From: Mongoliibacter ruber
GTDB taxonomy: Bacteria > Bacteroidota > Bacteroidia > Cytophagales > Cyclobacteriaceae
Reading direction: 5' to 3'
Length of the DNA stretch: 64,000 bases
Assembly (NCBI RefSeq): GCF_003003005.1
Contig: NZ_PVTR01000011.1
Span: forward strand, 95,459-159,458
The translations under genes were made by a program, and so were the position numbers. The notes beneath the pieces are model-generated. The model was not told where the DNA came from. It made no database searches and worked only from the letters and a program-made list of their open reading frames with translations. Shown here one piece after another: positions 27,104 through 35,564 of this stretch (the stretch's first letter is position 1; each line of letters opens with the position of its first letter).

Positions 27104-28531
27104 ATGAATACTGAAAATTACCAGTCCGGTGAGAATTTTGATGAAATGTTCACCGAAGAGGGTCAGTGTAGACCCCATTATTCTGAATTTCTTGACCAAG
27201 TAAAAAAAACCAGTCCAAAAAAGATGTCCCAATTGCAGTTTTCTGCAAATAAGACGCAGGTAGCTATGGGGATGACTTTCAATGTCTATCATGATAATCA
27301 GGGAACTGAGAAAATTCTTCATTTGGACATTGTTCCCAGGATTATTCCGCGAAAAGAATGGGAACATCTTGAGGCAGGCTTAAAGCAAAGGATCAAAGCC
27401 CTGAATCTCTTCCTGGATGATATTTATAATGAGCGAAAAATCCTCAAGGATAAAGTAGTTCCGGAAGATTTGATTTTGAAAAGTCAGGATTATCTAGAGC
27501 CCTGTATAGGTCTCAAACCCCCAAAAGGAATATGGTGCCACATTACAGGTACAGATTTGGTTCGAGACAAAAGCGGAGAATATTATATTCTTGAAGATAA
27601 TCTAAGATGTCCATCAGGTGTATCCTATATGCTAGAAAGCCGGGAGATTATCAAGCGGGCCTATCCGGACTTGATTAATCAGCTTGGAGTCATGCCCGTA
27701 TCGGATTATCCTGTGAAACTACTCAAAATGCTGCAGTTTCTTTCAGACAAGGAAAATCCTGTAATCGGTGTGCTGACTCCAGGAATTTATAATTCTGCTT
27801 ACTTCGAGCATTCTTATTTGGCTTTGCAAATGGGAGTGGAGCTGGTTTCTGGTGTGGATCTTATCGTGAAAGATAAAAAAGTATACATGCAGACCACCAA
27901 GGGTTTGGAACAAATCGATGTCCTATACAGAAGAATAGATGACACTTTTATGGATCCAGAGGTCTTCAATCCCGAATCCATGTTGGGTGTTCCTGGGCTA
28001 TTTGAAGCGTATAAAGCTGGAAATATAGCCATTGCCAATGCACCGGGTACAGGAGTAGCCGATGATAAAGCCGTCTATGCCTATGTTCCTCGTATTATTG
28101 AATACTATTTGAACGAAAAACCTATTTTAAACAATGTGCCTACCTACCTCTGCAGAGAAGAAAAAGACAGAAACTATGTCTTGGAAAATATTGAGGAGTT
28201 GGTGATCAAAGAAACCAATGCTGCTGGTGGATATGGGATGATGATCGGGCCGAAAGCTACTGTTGAAGAACATGCAAAGTTCAGAAATCTCATTAAAAAC
28301 AATCCAAATAACTACATAGCGCAGCCCACCTTGTCGCTTTCCACGGTGCCAACTCTTACTGATGAGGGACTGGCAGGCAGACATGTGGATTTACGACCTT
28401 ATATTCTGTATGGTGAAGAAATAGAAGTGATTCCCGGTGCCCTTACCAGGGTAGCTTTGAAAAAGGGTTCATTGGTTGTCAACAGTTCACAAGGTGGGGG
28501 AAGTAAAGATACTTGGGTTCTTTATAAATAA
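27104..28531 (+). CDS. Circularly permuted ATP-grasp protein (amide ligase-like)
   Basis: A 475-residue cytoplasmic enzyme of the circularly permuted ATP-grasp type 2 group (formerly DUF404/DUF407). Family markers are FNVYHDNQGTEKILHLDIVPRIIP, YILEDNLRCPSGVSYMLESRE (near residue 163), RRIDDTFMDPEVFNPES, LVIKETNAAGGYGMMIGP and the C-terminal SSQGGGSKDTWVL. ATP-grasp enzymes activate a carboxylate with ATP and form an amide or peptide bond. It heads a four-gene set with the alpha-E, Anbu and transglutaminase genes, a conserved association proposed on genomic grounds to make and trim a peptide-like modification. The substrate is not known. Confidence 0.92.
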   Translation: MNTENYQSGENFDEMFTEEGQCRPHYSEFLDQVKKTSPKKMSQLQFSANKTQVAMGMTFNVYHDNQGTEKILHLDIVPRIIPRKEWEHLEAGLKQRIKALNLFLDDIYNERKILKDKVVPEDLILKSQDYLEPCIGLKPPKGIWCHITGTDLVRDKSGEYYILEDNLRCPSGVSYMLESREIIKRAYPDLINQLGVMPVSDYPVKLLKMLQFLSDKENPVIGVLTPGIYNSAYFEHSYLALQMGVELVSGVDLIVKDKKVYMQTTKGLEQIDVLYRRIDDTFMDPEVFNPESMLGVPGLFEAYKAGNIAIANAPGTGVADDKAVYAYVPRIIEYYLNEKPILNNVPTYLCREEKDRNYVLENIEELVIKETNAAGGYGMMIGPKATVEEHAKFRNLIKNNPNNYIAQPTLSLSTVPTLTDEGLAGRHVDLRPYILYGEEIEVIPGALTRVALKKGSLVVNSSQGGGSKDTWVLYK

Positions 28532-28722
28532 TTTTGTAAGTAGTTATAAGACTTGGCTGATATTCATTGATATTGGATATTGATCGATATTAATAGAAAT
28601 AATGTGGAAATAAAATATCCATAAATATCAATTTAATATCTACAAATATCACAGAACTAACCTCTAGAGCATTAAAGCAAGAATAAATCATAGACTTTTA
28701 ATTAAGCAGAAATAATAAAAAT
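28532..28722. repeat. AT-rich spacer with repeated ATATT/AATAT words
   Basis: The 190-base gap contains at least six copies of GATATT or its complement AATATC, some arranged so that TGGATATT-type and AATATCCA-type words face each other and could pair. It could act as a weak hairpin or binding region between the ATP-grasp and alpha-E genes; no T-tract terminator is present. Confidence 0.45.
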
Positions 28723-29700
28723 ATGTTAAGTAGAGTAGCGAACTCCATATATTGGCTGGGAAGGTACCTGGAAAGGGCTGAGAACTATGCCAGATTTATA
28801 GATGTAAATTTCAACCTGATGTTGGATCTTCCGCCAGACCTTAAGGAGCAATGGGAACCCTTGATTTTTGCCACAGGTGATCAGGAATTGTACACCACAA
28901 AGTATAAGGGTTTTGACAGGAAAGATGTGATTTTTTTCCTGACATTTGATACAGACAACCCCAATTCTATTATTTCCTCTATTTCTTTTGCAAGGGAGAA
29001 TGCCAGAGTGATCAGAGAAAATCTTACCAAAGAAACATGGGAAAAGCTCAATGAATTGTATCATTTTGTCCAAAAAAGAGCGACCAAGAAATCCTGGCTA
29101 AATGGAGATCCGAGACAGTTTTTCGAAGATGTGAAAAATCAGATCTTGTTATTGTATGGGCTTGGTGAAAGTACGGTTGCCAGGACTGAAGGTTGGTATT
29201 TCAGGCAACTTGGACTTTATCTTGAGCGTGCCGACAAGACTAGCAGGATTGTTGATGTAAAGTATCATATATTGCTGCCGTCTGCATCTATGGTAGGAAC
29301 TCCCTTAGATTTTCTGCATTGGACAGCATTGCTCAAGTCAGTGACAGCTTTCAATACTTACAGGAGGTTGTATGGGAATATAGAGCCTTCCAAGGTGGTG
29401 AATCTGTTGTTGCTGAATAAATATTTTCCAAGGTCTGTTTTTTATTGCTTGTCAGAAGCGGAAATTTGCCTGAATAAAATTTCGGGAAACGGGGATGGGA
29501 AAATAAACAGTGCGCAAAGAAAAATAGGTGCTTTGAGATCCAAATTAGAATTTGATGATGTAAATGAAATTATGTCAAAGGGCCTACATGAATACTTAGA
29601 CGATTTGCAATTGAAAATAAACAATGTTTCAAACAGCATAAACGAAAACTTCTTTCAAATCAAGGAGAACGTTATGACACAAAACCAAACTCAAGAATGA
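28723..29700 (+). CDS. Alpha-E domain protein
   Basis: A 325-residue, almost entirely helical protein of the alpha-E (DUF403) family. The diagnostic N-terminus is MLSRVANSIYWLGRYLERAEN; the second half repeats the pattern with TEGWYFRQLGLYLERADKTSR. Conserved acidic residues suggest metal or cation binding, but no reaction is established. Its gene overlaps the Anbu gene by four bases (ATGA), so both are translationally coupled. Together with the ATP-grasp partner it is found widely as a pair; it may act as a subunit or substrate carrier of that ligase (inference). Confidence 0.92.
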   Translation: MLSRVANSIYWLGRYLERAENYARFIDVNFNLMLDLPPDLKEQWEPLIFATGDQELYTTKYKGFDRKDVIFFLTFDTDNPNSIISSISFARENARVIRENLTKETWEKLNELYHFVQKRATKKSWLNGDPRQFFEDVKNQILLLYGLGESTVARTEGWYFRQLGLYLERADKTSRIVDVKYHILLPSASMVGTPLDFLHWTALLKSVTAFNTYRRLYGNIEPSKVVNLLLLNKYFPRSVFYCLSEAEICLNKISGNGDGKINSAQRKIGALRSKLEFDDVNEIMSKGLHEYLDDLQLKINNVSNSINENFFQIKENVMTQNQTQE

Positions 29701-30443
29701 CCTTTTGCTTAGGAATAAAAACCAAATATGGCCTTATTGGGCTCTCAGATACCAGGATTACATCTGGTACCGAGACGACCACTTCCAAAAAAGTATATAC
29801 CGTAAATAGGGAAAAACACTCTTTTTTCATCATGACTTCTGGACTAAGGTCCGTTAGGGATAAGGCTATAACTTATTTTACAGAAGTTATAGAAGACCAG
29901 GATTCTGAATTCAATAAGCTTTATAAGGCTGTGAATGAATTTGGAAATCAGATCAAAAGAGTAGCCAAGGAGGACAAGCAGTATTTGGAAGAGGCGGGTC
30001 TCTCATTCAATCTTTTTTCAATCATAGGCGGACAATTAGAGGATGACAAGACACCAAAACTCTATCTTTTGTATCCGCAAGGCAACTGGATTGAAATCCG
30101 GAGGGGAACGCCCTTCGTTATCATCGGGAATTCCGGTTCGGGAAGTCCTGTTTTGAGGCGTTCATTAAGCTATGATGAATCCTTGGACTATGCCTTGAAA
30201 TGTGCTTTTTTAGCCTTTGACGCGACAAGGATTTCAGCAAATGATGTGGATTATCCCATTGATACGATTGTGTTGGAAAATGACAAATACCATATCGTAG
30301 AGCGTCGTTTTGAACACAAGGAATTGGAACATATTTCTACTTTTTGGAATGAAAGACTCAAAGAAGCGGTGAAAGAACTTCCTGCAGAAATTCTGCAAAA
30401 GGCATTTTTTGACGAGGAGATCCCGCAAGGAGCAGAGGTATGA
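29697..30443 (+). CDS. Anbu (ancestral beta-subunit) proteasome-like peptidase
   Basis: A 248-residue Ntn-hydrolase. After removal of Met1, Thr2 (MTFCLGIKTKYGLIGLSDTR) becomes the N-terminal nucleophile; Asp18 and a Lys in TSKKVYTVN complete the proteasome-type active site. The later segment LSFNLFSIIGGQLEDDKTPKLYLLYPQGNW is typical of the Anbu branch. There is no propeptide, unlike HslV or archaeal beta subunits. Anbu proteins assemble into rings or spirals and probably cut peptide or amide bonds in the cytoplasm. Start and end overlap the neighbours by four bases each, giving a compact operon. Confidence 0.93.
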   Translation: MTFCLGIKTKYGLIGLSDTRITSGTETTTSKKVYTVNREKHSFFIMTSGLRSVRDKAITYFTEVIEDQDSEFNKLYKAVNEFGNQIKRVAKEDKQYLEEAGLSFNLFSIIGGQLEDDKTPKLYLLYPQGNWIEIRRGTPFVIIGNSGSGSPVLRRSLSYDESLDYALKCAFLAFDATRISANDVDYPIDTIVLENDKYHIVERRFEHKELEHISTFWNERLKEAVKELPAEILQKAFFDEEIPQGAEV

Positions 30444-31276
30444 AGTTATCGATCTCTCACCTGACCCGCTATACCTACGAAGAAAAAGTGCCACTCAATA
30501 CCCATCAGCTCTTTTTGATTCCGCAACAGCGGACCTATTACCGTTTGTTTGAAGCGGATTGGGTAATCCGGCCGGAACCAATGGGTAAAAGCCAACGGAT
30601 AAACGCAGAAGGAAATCCATTTTTTCAGGTTTGGTTCAATGCCCCAACAGATTTCTTAGAGGTCGAACTGAGTTTTCAAATGGAAACATATGACTTCAAC
30701 CCTTATGGATTTATCATCGCTGAGCACAAGTATCCTTTTGTGCAATTTGAATATAGGGGCAGTACAGGGAAGTTTTTGAAGATTTACCAAGACGCTGAAG
30801 ATTTACCTCATTTAAAGGATTTTGCTTTGAAATTAATGTCCGAAAATCAAGATATAGTGTCCTTTCTAGTAGCCTTACTGACAGTCATACATAAAGACTG
30901 GTCACATGATTTGCGTTATGAGCCGGGATTGCTTGAGCCCATGGATACTTTTGAGAATAGGAGAGGGTCTTGCAGGGACTTGTCGTGGATGCTGATGCAG
31001 ATGTTGCGTAACATAGGCTTGGCTACCAGATTTGTCAGTGGTTATGCCTTTAATCCTGAATTGCACGAAGGCCATGAACTGCATGGCTGGGTAGAAGTTT
31101 ACTTATCTGGGGCAGGCTGGGTAGGAATTGACCCAAGTTTGGGGCTTTTTGCAGACCATAATTATATCCCTCTGGCCAGCAGTTTCCACCCAACCAATAC
31201 TTTACCTATTGCAGGAACATATGGTGGAACAGCCAAATCTGAGTTTTTTACAGATGTGAAAATAAAAAGTCTCTGA
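30440..31276 (+). CDS. Transglutaminase-like protease of the Anbu operon
   Basis: A 278-residue protein without a signal peptide. It has the bacterial transglutaminase N-terminal beta domain (ISHLTRYTYEEKVPLNTHQLFLIPQ), then a papain-like catalytic core with Cys178 in RRGSCRDLSWM, His215 in HELHGWVEVY and Asp231 in GWVGIDPSLG. The triad order is that of transglutaminase-fold cysteine proteases. It overlaps Anbu by four bases. In this gene set it likely hydrolyses or transfers an amide made by the ATP-grasp enzyme, but the chemistry is not proven. Confidence 0.93.
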   Translation: MKLSISHLTRYTYEEKVPLNTHQLFLIPQQRTYYRLFEADWVIRPEPMGKSQRINAEGNPFFQVWFNAPTDFLEVELSFQMETYDFNPYGFIIAEHKYPFVQFEYRGSTGKFLKIYQDAEDLPHLKDFALKLMSENQDIVSFLVALLTVIHKDWSHDLRYEPGLLEPMDTFENRRGSCRDLSWMLMQMLRNIGLATRFVSGYAFNPELHEGHELHGWVEVYLSGAGWVGIDPSLGLFADHNYIPLASSFHPTNTLPIAGTYGGTAKSEFFTDVKIKSL

Positions 31277-31526
31277 GATGGTTAATTTCCACTTGATGTT
31301 TTTAAAAATCAAGTTTGTTGAATAGCGATTAAATTATTGAAGGCTTACCAAAAACAAATCAACGAACTTTCTTCATTGTCCAAATCAACTTGGTGGTATA
31401 AAAATAAAATTCACTTTTGAAACAAGCCTATTTTACCTATCCAAGAGCCTGCTGTGAATTATTCCCTCTTTTCCAGAACCAAATGGATTGAATCGCTGTA
31501 TATGTCACAATGATTCGCAAAAGCTT

Positions 31527-32780
31527 ATGAACAATTTAGGTAGTCTTATATTTCTTGTATCTGTTTTTTTGTTCACCACATTCCTTAACTGGTATGTATT
31601 CCAGGCAGTGAAGACTTTGACCACAAACCTGGACAACGAAAAAATCCGAAATAGCATCAATATTGGATATTGGTTGATTTTCAGTGGGATTTCCATCTGG
31701 GTAGTATTGACATTTATCAGGATTTTTTCAGCGGGAGAAATTACCACTTCTACACAATCAGTGTTAAATGTTTTTCTTACGGTTTTGGTGACACAATTGG
31801 TGGTGGTACTGATTCTTTTTGGAGAGGATATTTTTAGGAATATTCAAGCAGGATTCAGCCTTGTGTTGAGCGGAACTAAGGAGTTTACCTTTCCAACCAG
31901 AAATACCTGGGTAAGTGTATTGGCGATTACAGCGGCCGCTTTCCCCTTCTTCAGTTTTATCTATGGGGTCACCTATGGTAAGCATAATTTCAAAGTACAT
32001 AAGGAGGTGATTTACTTTGAAGACCTTCCAGAGGCCTTTGATGGTTTTACGATTACGCAGCTTTCAGATATCCATTCAGGCAGTTTCAAAGACCTGGAAG
32101 GAGTTCAAAAAGGAATAGACCTAGCCATAGAACAGCAGTCTGATTTATTTGTTTTCACTGGGGACTTGGTCAATCACAAGGCTGAGGAAATCGAACCTTT
32201 TTTAGATCAATTTTCCAAAATTAAAGCAGCCCACGGGCAGTATTCCATATTGGGGAATCATGATTATGGAGATTATATCAGTTGGCCAAGCAGTACTGCC
32301 AAAGAAGAGAACTTCCAAAAATTGAAACGACAGCATGAACGGATGGGGTATAGATTGCTCCTTGACGAACATGTCAGGATTGAAAAAGATGGTCAAAGCA
32401 TCCATATACTTGGAGTTGAAAATTGGGGCGTGGGTTTTGCCAAAAAGGGGGACTTGGCCAAAGCACTAAATGGTACTGGTAAAGAAGATTTCAAAGTACT
32501 CTTATCGCATGATCCCTCACACTGGGATGAAGAGGTAAAGCGAAATGAAAGCCCCATACACCTGACGCTCTCAGGACACACCCATGGGATGCAATTTGGA
32601 ATTGAGACCCCACTTATTCGCTGGAGTCCTGTTCAGTATAGGTATCCGAATTGGGCGGGCCTGACTGAAGAAAAGGGCAGGTTTTTATATGTGAATCGAG
32701 GATTTGGATTTCATGCTTTTTCCGGCAGGGTAGGTATATGGCCTGAGATCACAGTGATTGAGTTGAGAAAGACGAGGTGA
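31527..32780 (+). CDS. Membrane-anchored metallophosphoesterase
   Basis: A 417-residue protein. Four predicted membrane helices occupy the first 150 residues (LGSLIFLVSVFLFTTFLNW, IGYWLIFSGISIWVVLTFI, VTQLVVVLILFGEDIF, WVSVLAITAAAFPFFSF). The calcineurin-like domain follows with the metal ligands in order: QLSDIHSG, FVFTGDLVNHKAEE, GNHDYGDY, LLSHDPSHWDE and LSGHTHGMQFG. It may hydrolyse lipid phosphates such as UDP-diacylglucosamine-like substrates, but that is speculative. The frame opens 13 codons earlier (31488); the ATG at 31527 directly precedes the first helix and is preferred. Confidence 0.88.
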   Translation: MNNLGSLIFLVSVFLFTTFLNWYVFQAVKTLTTNLDNEKIRNSINIGYWLIFSGISIWVVLTFIRIFSAGEITTSTQSVLNVFLTVLVTQLVVVLILFGEDIFRNIQAGFSLVLSGTKEFTFPTRNTWVSVLAITAAAFPFFSFIYGVTYGKHNFKVHKEVIYFEDLPEAFDGFTITQLSDIHSGSFKDLEGVQKGIDLAIEQQSDLFVFTGDLVNHKAEEIEPFLDQFSKIKAAHGQYSILGNHDYGDYISWPSSTAKEENFQKLKRQHERMGYRLLLDEHVRIEKDGQSIHILGVENWGVGFAKKGDLAKALNGTGKEDFKVLLSHDPSHWDEEVKRNESPIHLTLSGHTHGMQFGIETPLIRWSPVQYRYPNWAGLTEEKGRFLYVNRGFGFHAFSGRVGIWPEITVIELRKTR

Positions 32781-32817
32781 TTTTGATTTATGATTTACGA
32801 GGCTTTTGCGCTTTTTT

Positions 32818-32925
32818 GATGAACTGGGGAACTGATGAACTGGTGAACTGACGAACTGAGGAACTGAGGAATTGATGAACTGGTGAACTGATGAATTGAT
32901 GAACTGGGGAATTGATTAACTGTGT
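32818..32925. repeat. Degenerate minisatellite (GAACTGATG-like units)
   Basis: About eleven successive 8-10 base units close to GATGAACTG, with variations such as GGGGAACTG and GAGGAATTG. The minus-strand frame reads as repeats of SSSVHQF but has no credible start or context, so I treat it as non-coding slippage sequence downstream of the phosphoesterase. Confidence 0.8.
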
Positions 32926-33040
32926 GCCGTAGGTTGGGAAGCCAATCAAATGGTTAAAAGTTATCCTTCGACTAGACGCATGATCCATCAACCCAAAAAT
33001 CTAAGATTTAAGATTTTTAATTGGCAAACTGACTTGGTGC

Positions 33041-33314
33041 TGACTTGGTTGATGGATTGTGTAACCTTTAATTTTCACCGTGCTTTAGCCGGTGGTGAAA
33101 GTTGAATTTGAGTGTAACCAGACTTTAGTCAAAAATAGATTCGGCTGAAGCCTTTGCTCCTTATTTTAGAGCTAGGCCACCGCATAAATGCGATGGAAAT
33201 TCTACCAGACTTTGCCACAATGAGGTACAGAATTCAAGGTTTTACCATTTGTAATTATTAATCAAATTGGCTTCACCTTGTCATCCAGAAATCATTTATA
33301 CGTGTTCTTCAAAC
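33041..33314. repeat. 274-bp tandem duplication, copy 1
   Basis: The block from GACTTGGTTGATG to GTTCTTCAAACT repeats immediately after itself with a period of 274 bases and only a handful of differences. Internal hairpins include TTCACCG...CGGTGGTGAA and CCACCGCAT/ATGCGATGG (one mismatch). No open frame crosses it. Confidence 0.9.
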
Positions 33315-33590
33315 TGACTTGGTTGATGAATTGTGTAACCTTTAATTTCCACCGTGCTTTAGCCGGTGGTGAAAGTTGAATTTGAGTGTAACCAGACTTT
33401 AGTCAAAAATGGATTCGGCTGAAGCCTTTGCTCCTTATTTTAGAGCTAGTCCACCGCATAAATGCGATGGAAATTCTACCAGACTTTGCCACAATGAGGT
33501 ACAGAATTCAAGTTTTTACCATTTGTAATTATTAATCGAATTGGCTTCACCTTGTCATCCAGAAATCATTTATACGTGTTCTTCAAACTT
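33315..33590. repeat. 274-bp tandem duplication, copy 2
   Basis: Second copy of the block above, for example TTGTGTAACC at 33331 against 33057. The high identity implies a recent duplication or ongoing homogenisation. The paired GC-richer hairpins resemble those of interspersed palindromic elements, which would predict more copies elsewhere in the genome. Confidence 0.9.
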
Positions 33591-33617
33591 ACTTGGTGCT
33601 GAATTGGTTAACATGTT

Positions 33618-34034
33618 ATGAACCCGCTGTTTCTATTTTTGCTCTTTATTATTTTCATGGCACAGGACAAGCCAAAAACCCTCGACGACTTTCGCTGGGA
33701 AAATAGGATTGTACTATATTTTCCCCAAAATTCTAGCCTTTGGACAAGTCCCGACGACAGTCTCAAACAAATGATAGAAGAGCGAAAGATCAAGTATTTT
33801 GTAGTATCAGATTCTCTCATTTCCAATGCAGAAATAGAATTCACACCTGATTATATTAAGAGTATTAGCAGTAAGTACAAGATGGGTACGAAGAATTCTT
33901 CTTGGGTCCTGATAGGTTTGGATGGTGGAGCAAAAGTCAGGAAGGAAGAATTGCTTGATTGGGGCTATATTTTCAAAACCATAGATGCTATGCCTATGAG
34001 GCAATCAGAGATCAGACGTAAGGGTCGAGGCTAA
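33618..34034 (+). CDS. DUF4174 domain protein
   Basis: A 138-residue protein with a short hydrophobic N-terminus (MNPLFLFLLFIIFMAQ) that may be a signal peptide. The domain pattern is KTLDDFRWENRIVLYFP at the start, a helix with LKQMIEERKIKYFVVSD, and the closing WVLIGLDGGAKVRKEELLDWGYIFKTIDAMPMRQSEI, typical of DUF4174, a thioredoxin-fold-like family. No redox CxxC motif is present. It is exported or membrane-tethered. The role is unknown. Confidence 0.8.
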   Translation: MNPLFLFLLFIIFMAQDKPKTLDDFRWENRIVLYFPQNSSLWTSPDDSLKQMIEERKIKYFVVSDSLISNAEIEFTPDYIKSISSKYKMGTKNSSWVLIGLDGGAKVRKEELLDWGYIFKTIDAMPMRQSEIRRKGRG

Positions 34035-34080
34035 ATTGAAATTTAGCGTATTCAAATGTAATTATTCCGTATTTTTAACA

Positions 34081-34110
34081 AAAAAAATACCCCTTATTGG
34101 GTATTTTTTT
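34081..34110 (+). terminator. Terminator after the DUF4174 gene
   Basis: AAAAAAATACCC (34081-34092) pairs with GGGTATTTTTTT (34099-34110). The A/T-rich arms make it usable on both strands, but it lies 46 bases after the DUF4174 stop. Confidence 0.75.
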
Positions 34111-34154
34111 CTATTGATACATAGGGTATTTTTGACTTAATAAAATCCCCGATA

Positions 34155-34388
34155 ATGAAGTTTTTTTATATTTCTACAGTAAGTAATTCCGATGCATCCT
34201 ATGAAGTCCATCATAGAGACTGCGACCATTTACCAGACCCGGAGAAGCGTGAATACATTGGCCCTTTTAACAATGGCAAGGAAGCTTTGCGCAAAGCAAT
34301 ACATGCTAATCCCAATGCATGCCTATGTCCTGTTTGTAATGGGAAAGAGGCAAGTGTTAAAATCAAGCGATCAAACAAAGTTGGATGA
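34155..34388 (+). CDS. Small Cys/His-containing protein
   Basis: A 77-residue protein without signal peptide. It has a histidine and cysteine spaced as HHRDCDHLP and, 40 residues later, CLCPVC, which together could bind one metal ion in a zinc-ribbon-like fold. The middle is FNNGKEALRKAIHANPN. Small proteins with this pattern occur as hypotheticals across Bacteroidota; I know no function. The 3' end overlaps the convergent CBS-domain gene by 18 bases. Confidence 0.65.
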   Translation: MKFFYISTVSNSDASYEVHHRDCDHLPDPEKREYIGPFNNGKEALRKAIHANPNACLCPVCNGKEASVKIKRSNKVG

Positions 34389-34808
34389 ATCGTCATTGTC
34401 AAGAAGCAATTGTTTGATAAGGTCTGTTGTAGTAATGATGCCTTTCAATTTTCCTTCCTCTACAACAGGTAATGCGTGAAATTCTTCCTCAGCAAAGATT
34501 TCCGCCACTTTTCGAAGGCTATCATCGGTAGAGACAACTTTCGGGTCAGCACTCATTACCTGTGCAATGGACAACATTTCTAAAATGGGTTCATCCGTAC
34601 TGTCCTGATTGTCAAACAATGCTCCAAAAGTAAGACGGTTTATATCTGATCGGCTGATAATTCCAACCACTTTCTTGTCACCCAAGACTGGGATATGACG
34701 GATTCTGTTTTTTCTGAACAATGACAATATCTCAGGAAGTGTCTGTTTGCTTTCTACTGAGACTACTTCTCTTGTCATAATCTCAGATACTTTTCTGTCG
34801 AGTTTCAT
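34371..34808 (-). CDS. Tandem CBS-domain protein
   Basis: A 145-residue cytoplasmic protein made of one Bateman module: CBS1 at about residues 1-60 (VSEIMTREVVSVESKQTLPEILSLFRKNRIRHIPVLGDKKVVGIIS) and CBS2 at about 80-140 (VMSADPKVVSTDDSLRKVAEIFAEEEFHALPVVEEGKLKGIITTTDL). Such modules bind adenine nucleotides and report energy state. The open frame extends 13 codons upstream, but the ATG at 34806-34808 gives the usual start MKLDRKVSEIM. No partner enzyme is adjacent. Confidence 0.88.
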   Translation of the reverse strand: MKLDRKVSEIMTREVVSVESKQTLPEILSLFRKNRIRHIPVLGDKKVVGIISRSDINRLTFGALFDNQDSTDEPILEMLSIAQVMSADPKVVSTDDSLRKVAEIFAEEEFHALPVVEEGKLKGIITTTDLIKQLLLDNDDSSNFV

Positions 34809-34915
34809 GGTTTCTGAATTTTGATTTCGAATAGCTAATGTAGCCAAATTGCAAAAGTTAAACCCTGATGAAAGTCATTATATCTGTGAAAGTTTAAAAG
34901 AGATAACTTCAAAGT

Positions 34916-35170
34916 TTACTTTTCAAGCATTTCCTTAAACTGAGATGAATTAAGCGCTTCTAAAGACTTAAAGTCATCACTGTTCAAATCCTTTTCAATT
35001 GGAACAAGTTCACCTGACGGCCCATTTCTGCTATCTCTACTAGTGGTATCTCGATTGTCATCATAATCATCATTGGTATCCTGTTGTGTATTGTGTCTTT
35101 GCTTACCACAAGAGGTGAACATCAAAAATCCTACAAGTGAAATCATTGTAATCAAGGCAGTGCTTTTCAT
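34916..35170 (-). CDS. Small acidic lipoprotein
   Basis: An 84-residue protein with a lipoprotein signal (MISLVGFLMFTSC, Cys21). The mature part is hydrophilic and disordered-looking, with a run of Asp, Asn and Arg (DTNDDYDDNRDTTSRDSRNG) and a short helix at the end (SLEALNSSQFKEMLEK). No domain is recognisable. Predicted to sit on a membrane facing the periplasm or surface. Confidence 0.6.
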   Translation of the reverse strand: MKSTALITMISLVGFLMFTSCGKQRHNTQQDTNDDYDDNRDTTSRDSRNGPSGELVPIEKDLNSDDFKSLEALNSSQFKEMLEK

Positions 35171-35564
35171 AATCTTTTATATTTAAATCTGACATAAATT
35201 GTGTCAATGGGGTAGTCCAAATTCAATACCGTGTTGGGGAAAGGGAGGTAGAACCTCAAAATTGGCCCATCTTTCAATCAGCTTATGGGTTTAAAATATT
35301 TTTTCACATCATATTTTTATTTGTTTTAAATGGATAGGAGCATGGTTTCGGGTTAAAAAGCTTTCTTGATTAGGTGATAATTAAAAAAGTTAAATCCTCT
35401 AGATTTGAGGTTCTTTACATTTTTAAAGAATACCATACTTGGTACATTTTGGTGACATTGTGGTAGGGTATTACCCCAATTTTTTATAAATTAAAAAATG
35501 TATCTCTTACGTTTTTTAATTTCAACTTAGGTTCTTTTTGAACGCATTTTTCTCGAAACCACCT
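35171..35564. other. Intergenic spacer, nothing recognised
   Basis: A 394-base AT-rich gap between the small lipoprotein start and the end of the tagaturonate reductase gene. I saw no open frame, repeat or clear terminator in it. Confidence 0.5.

Noticed and set aside
32788..32991. Minus-strand open frame of repeated SSSVHQF units
   Set aside because: It is the shadow of a non-coding minisatellite, with no plausible start, signal or homology.
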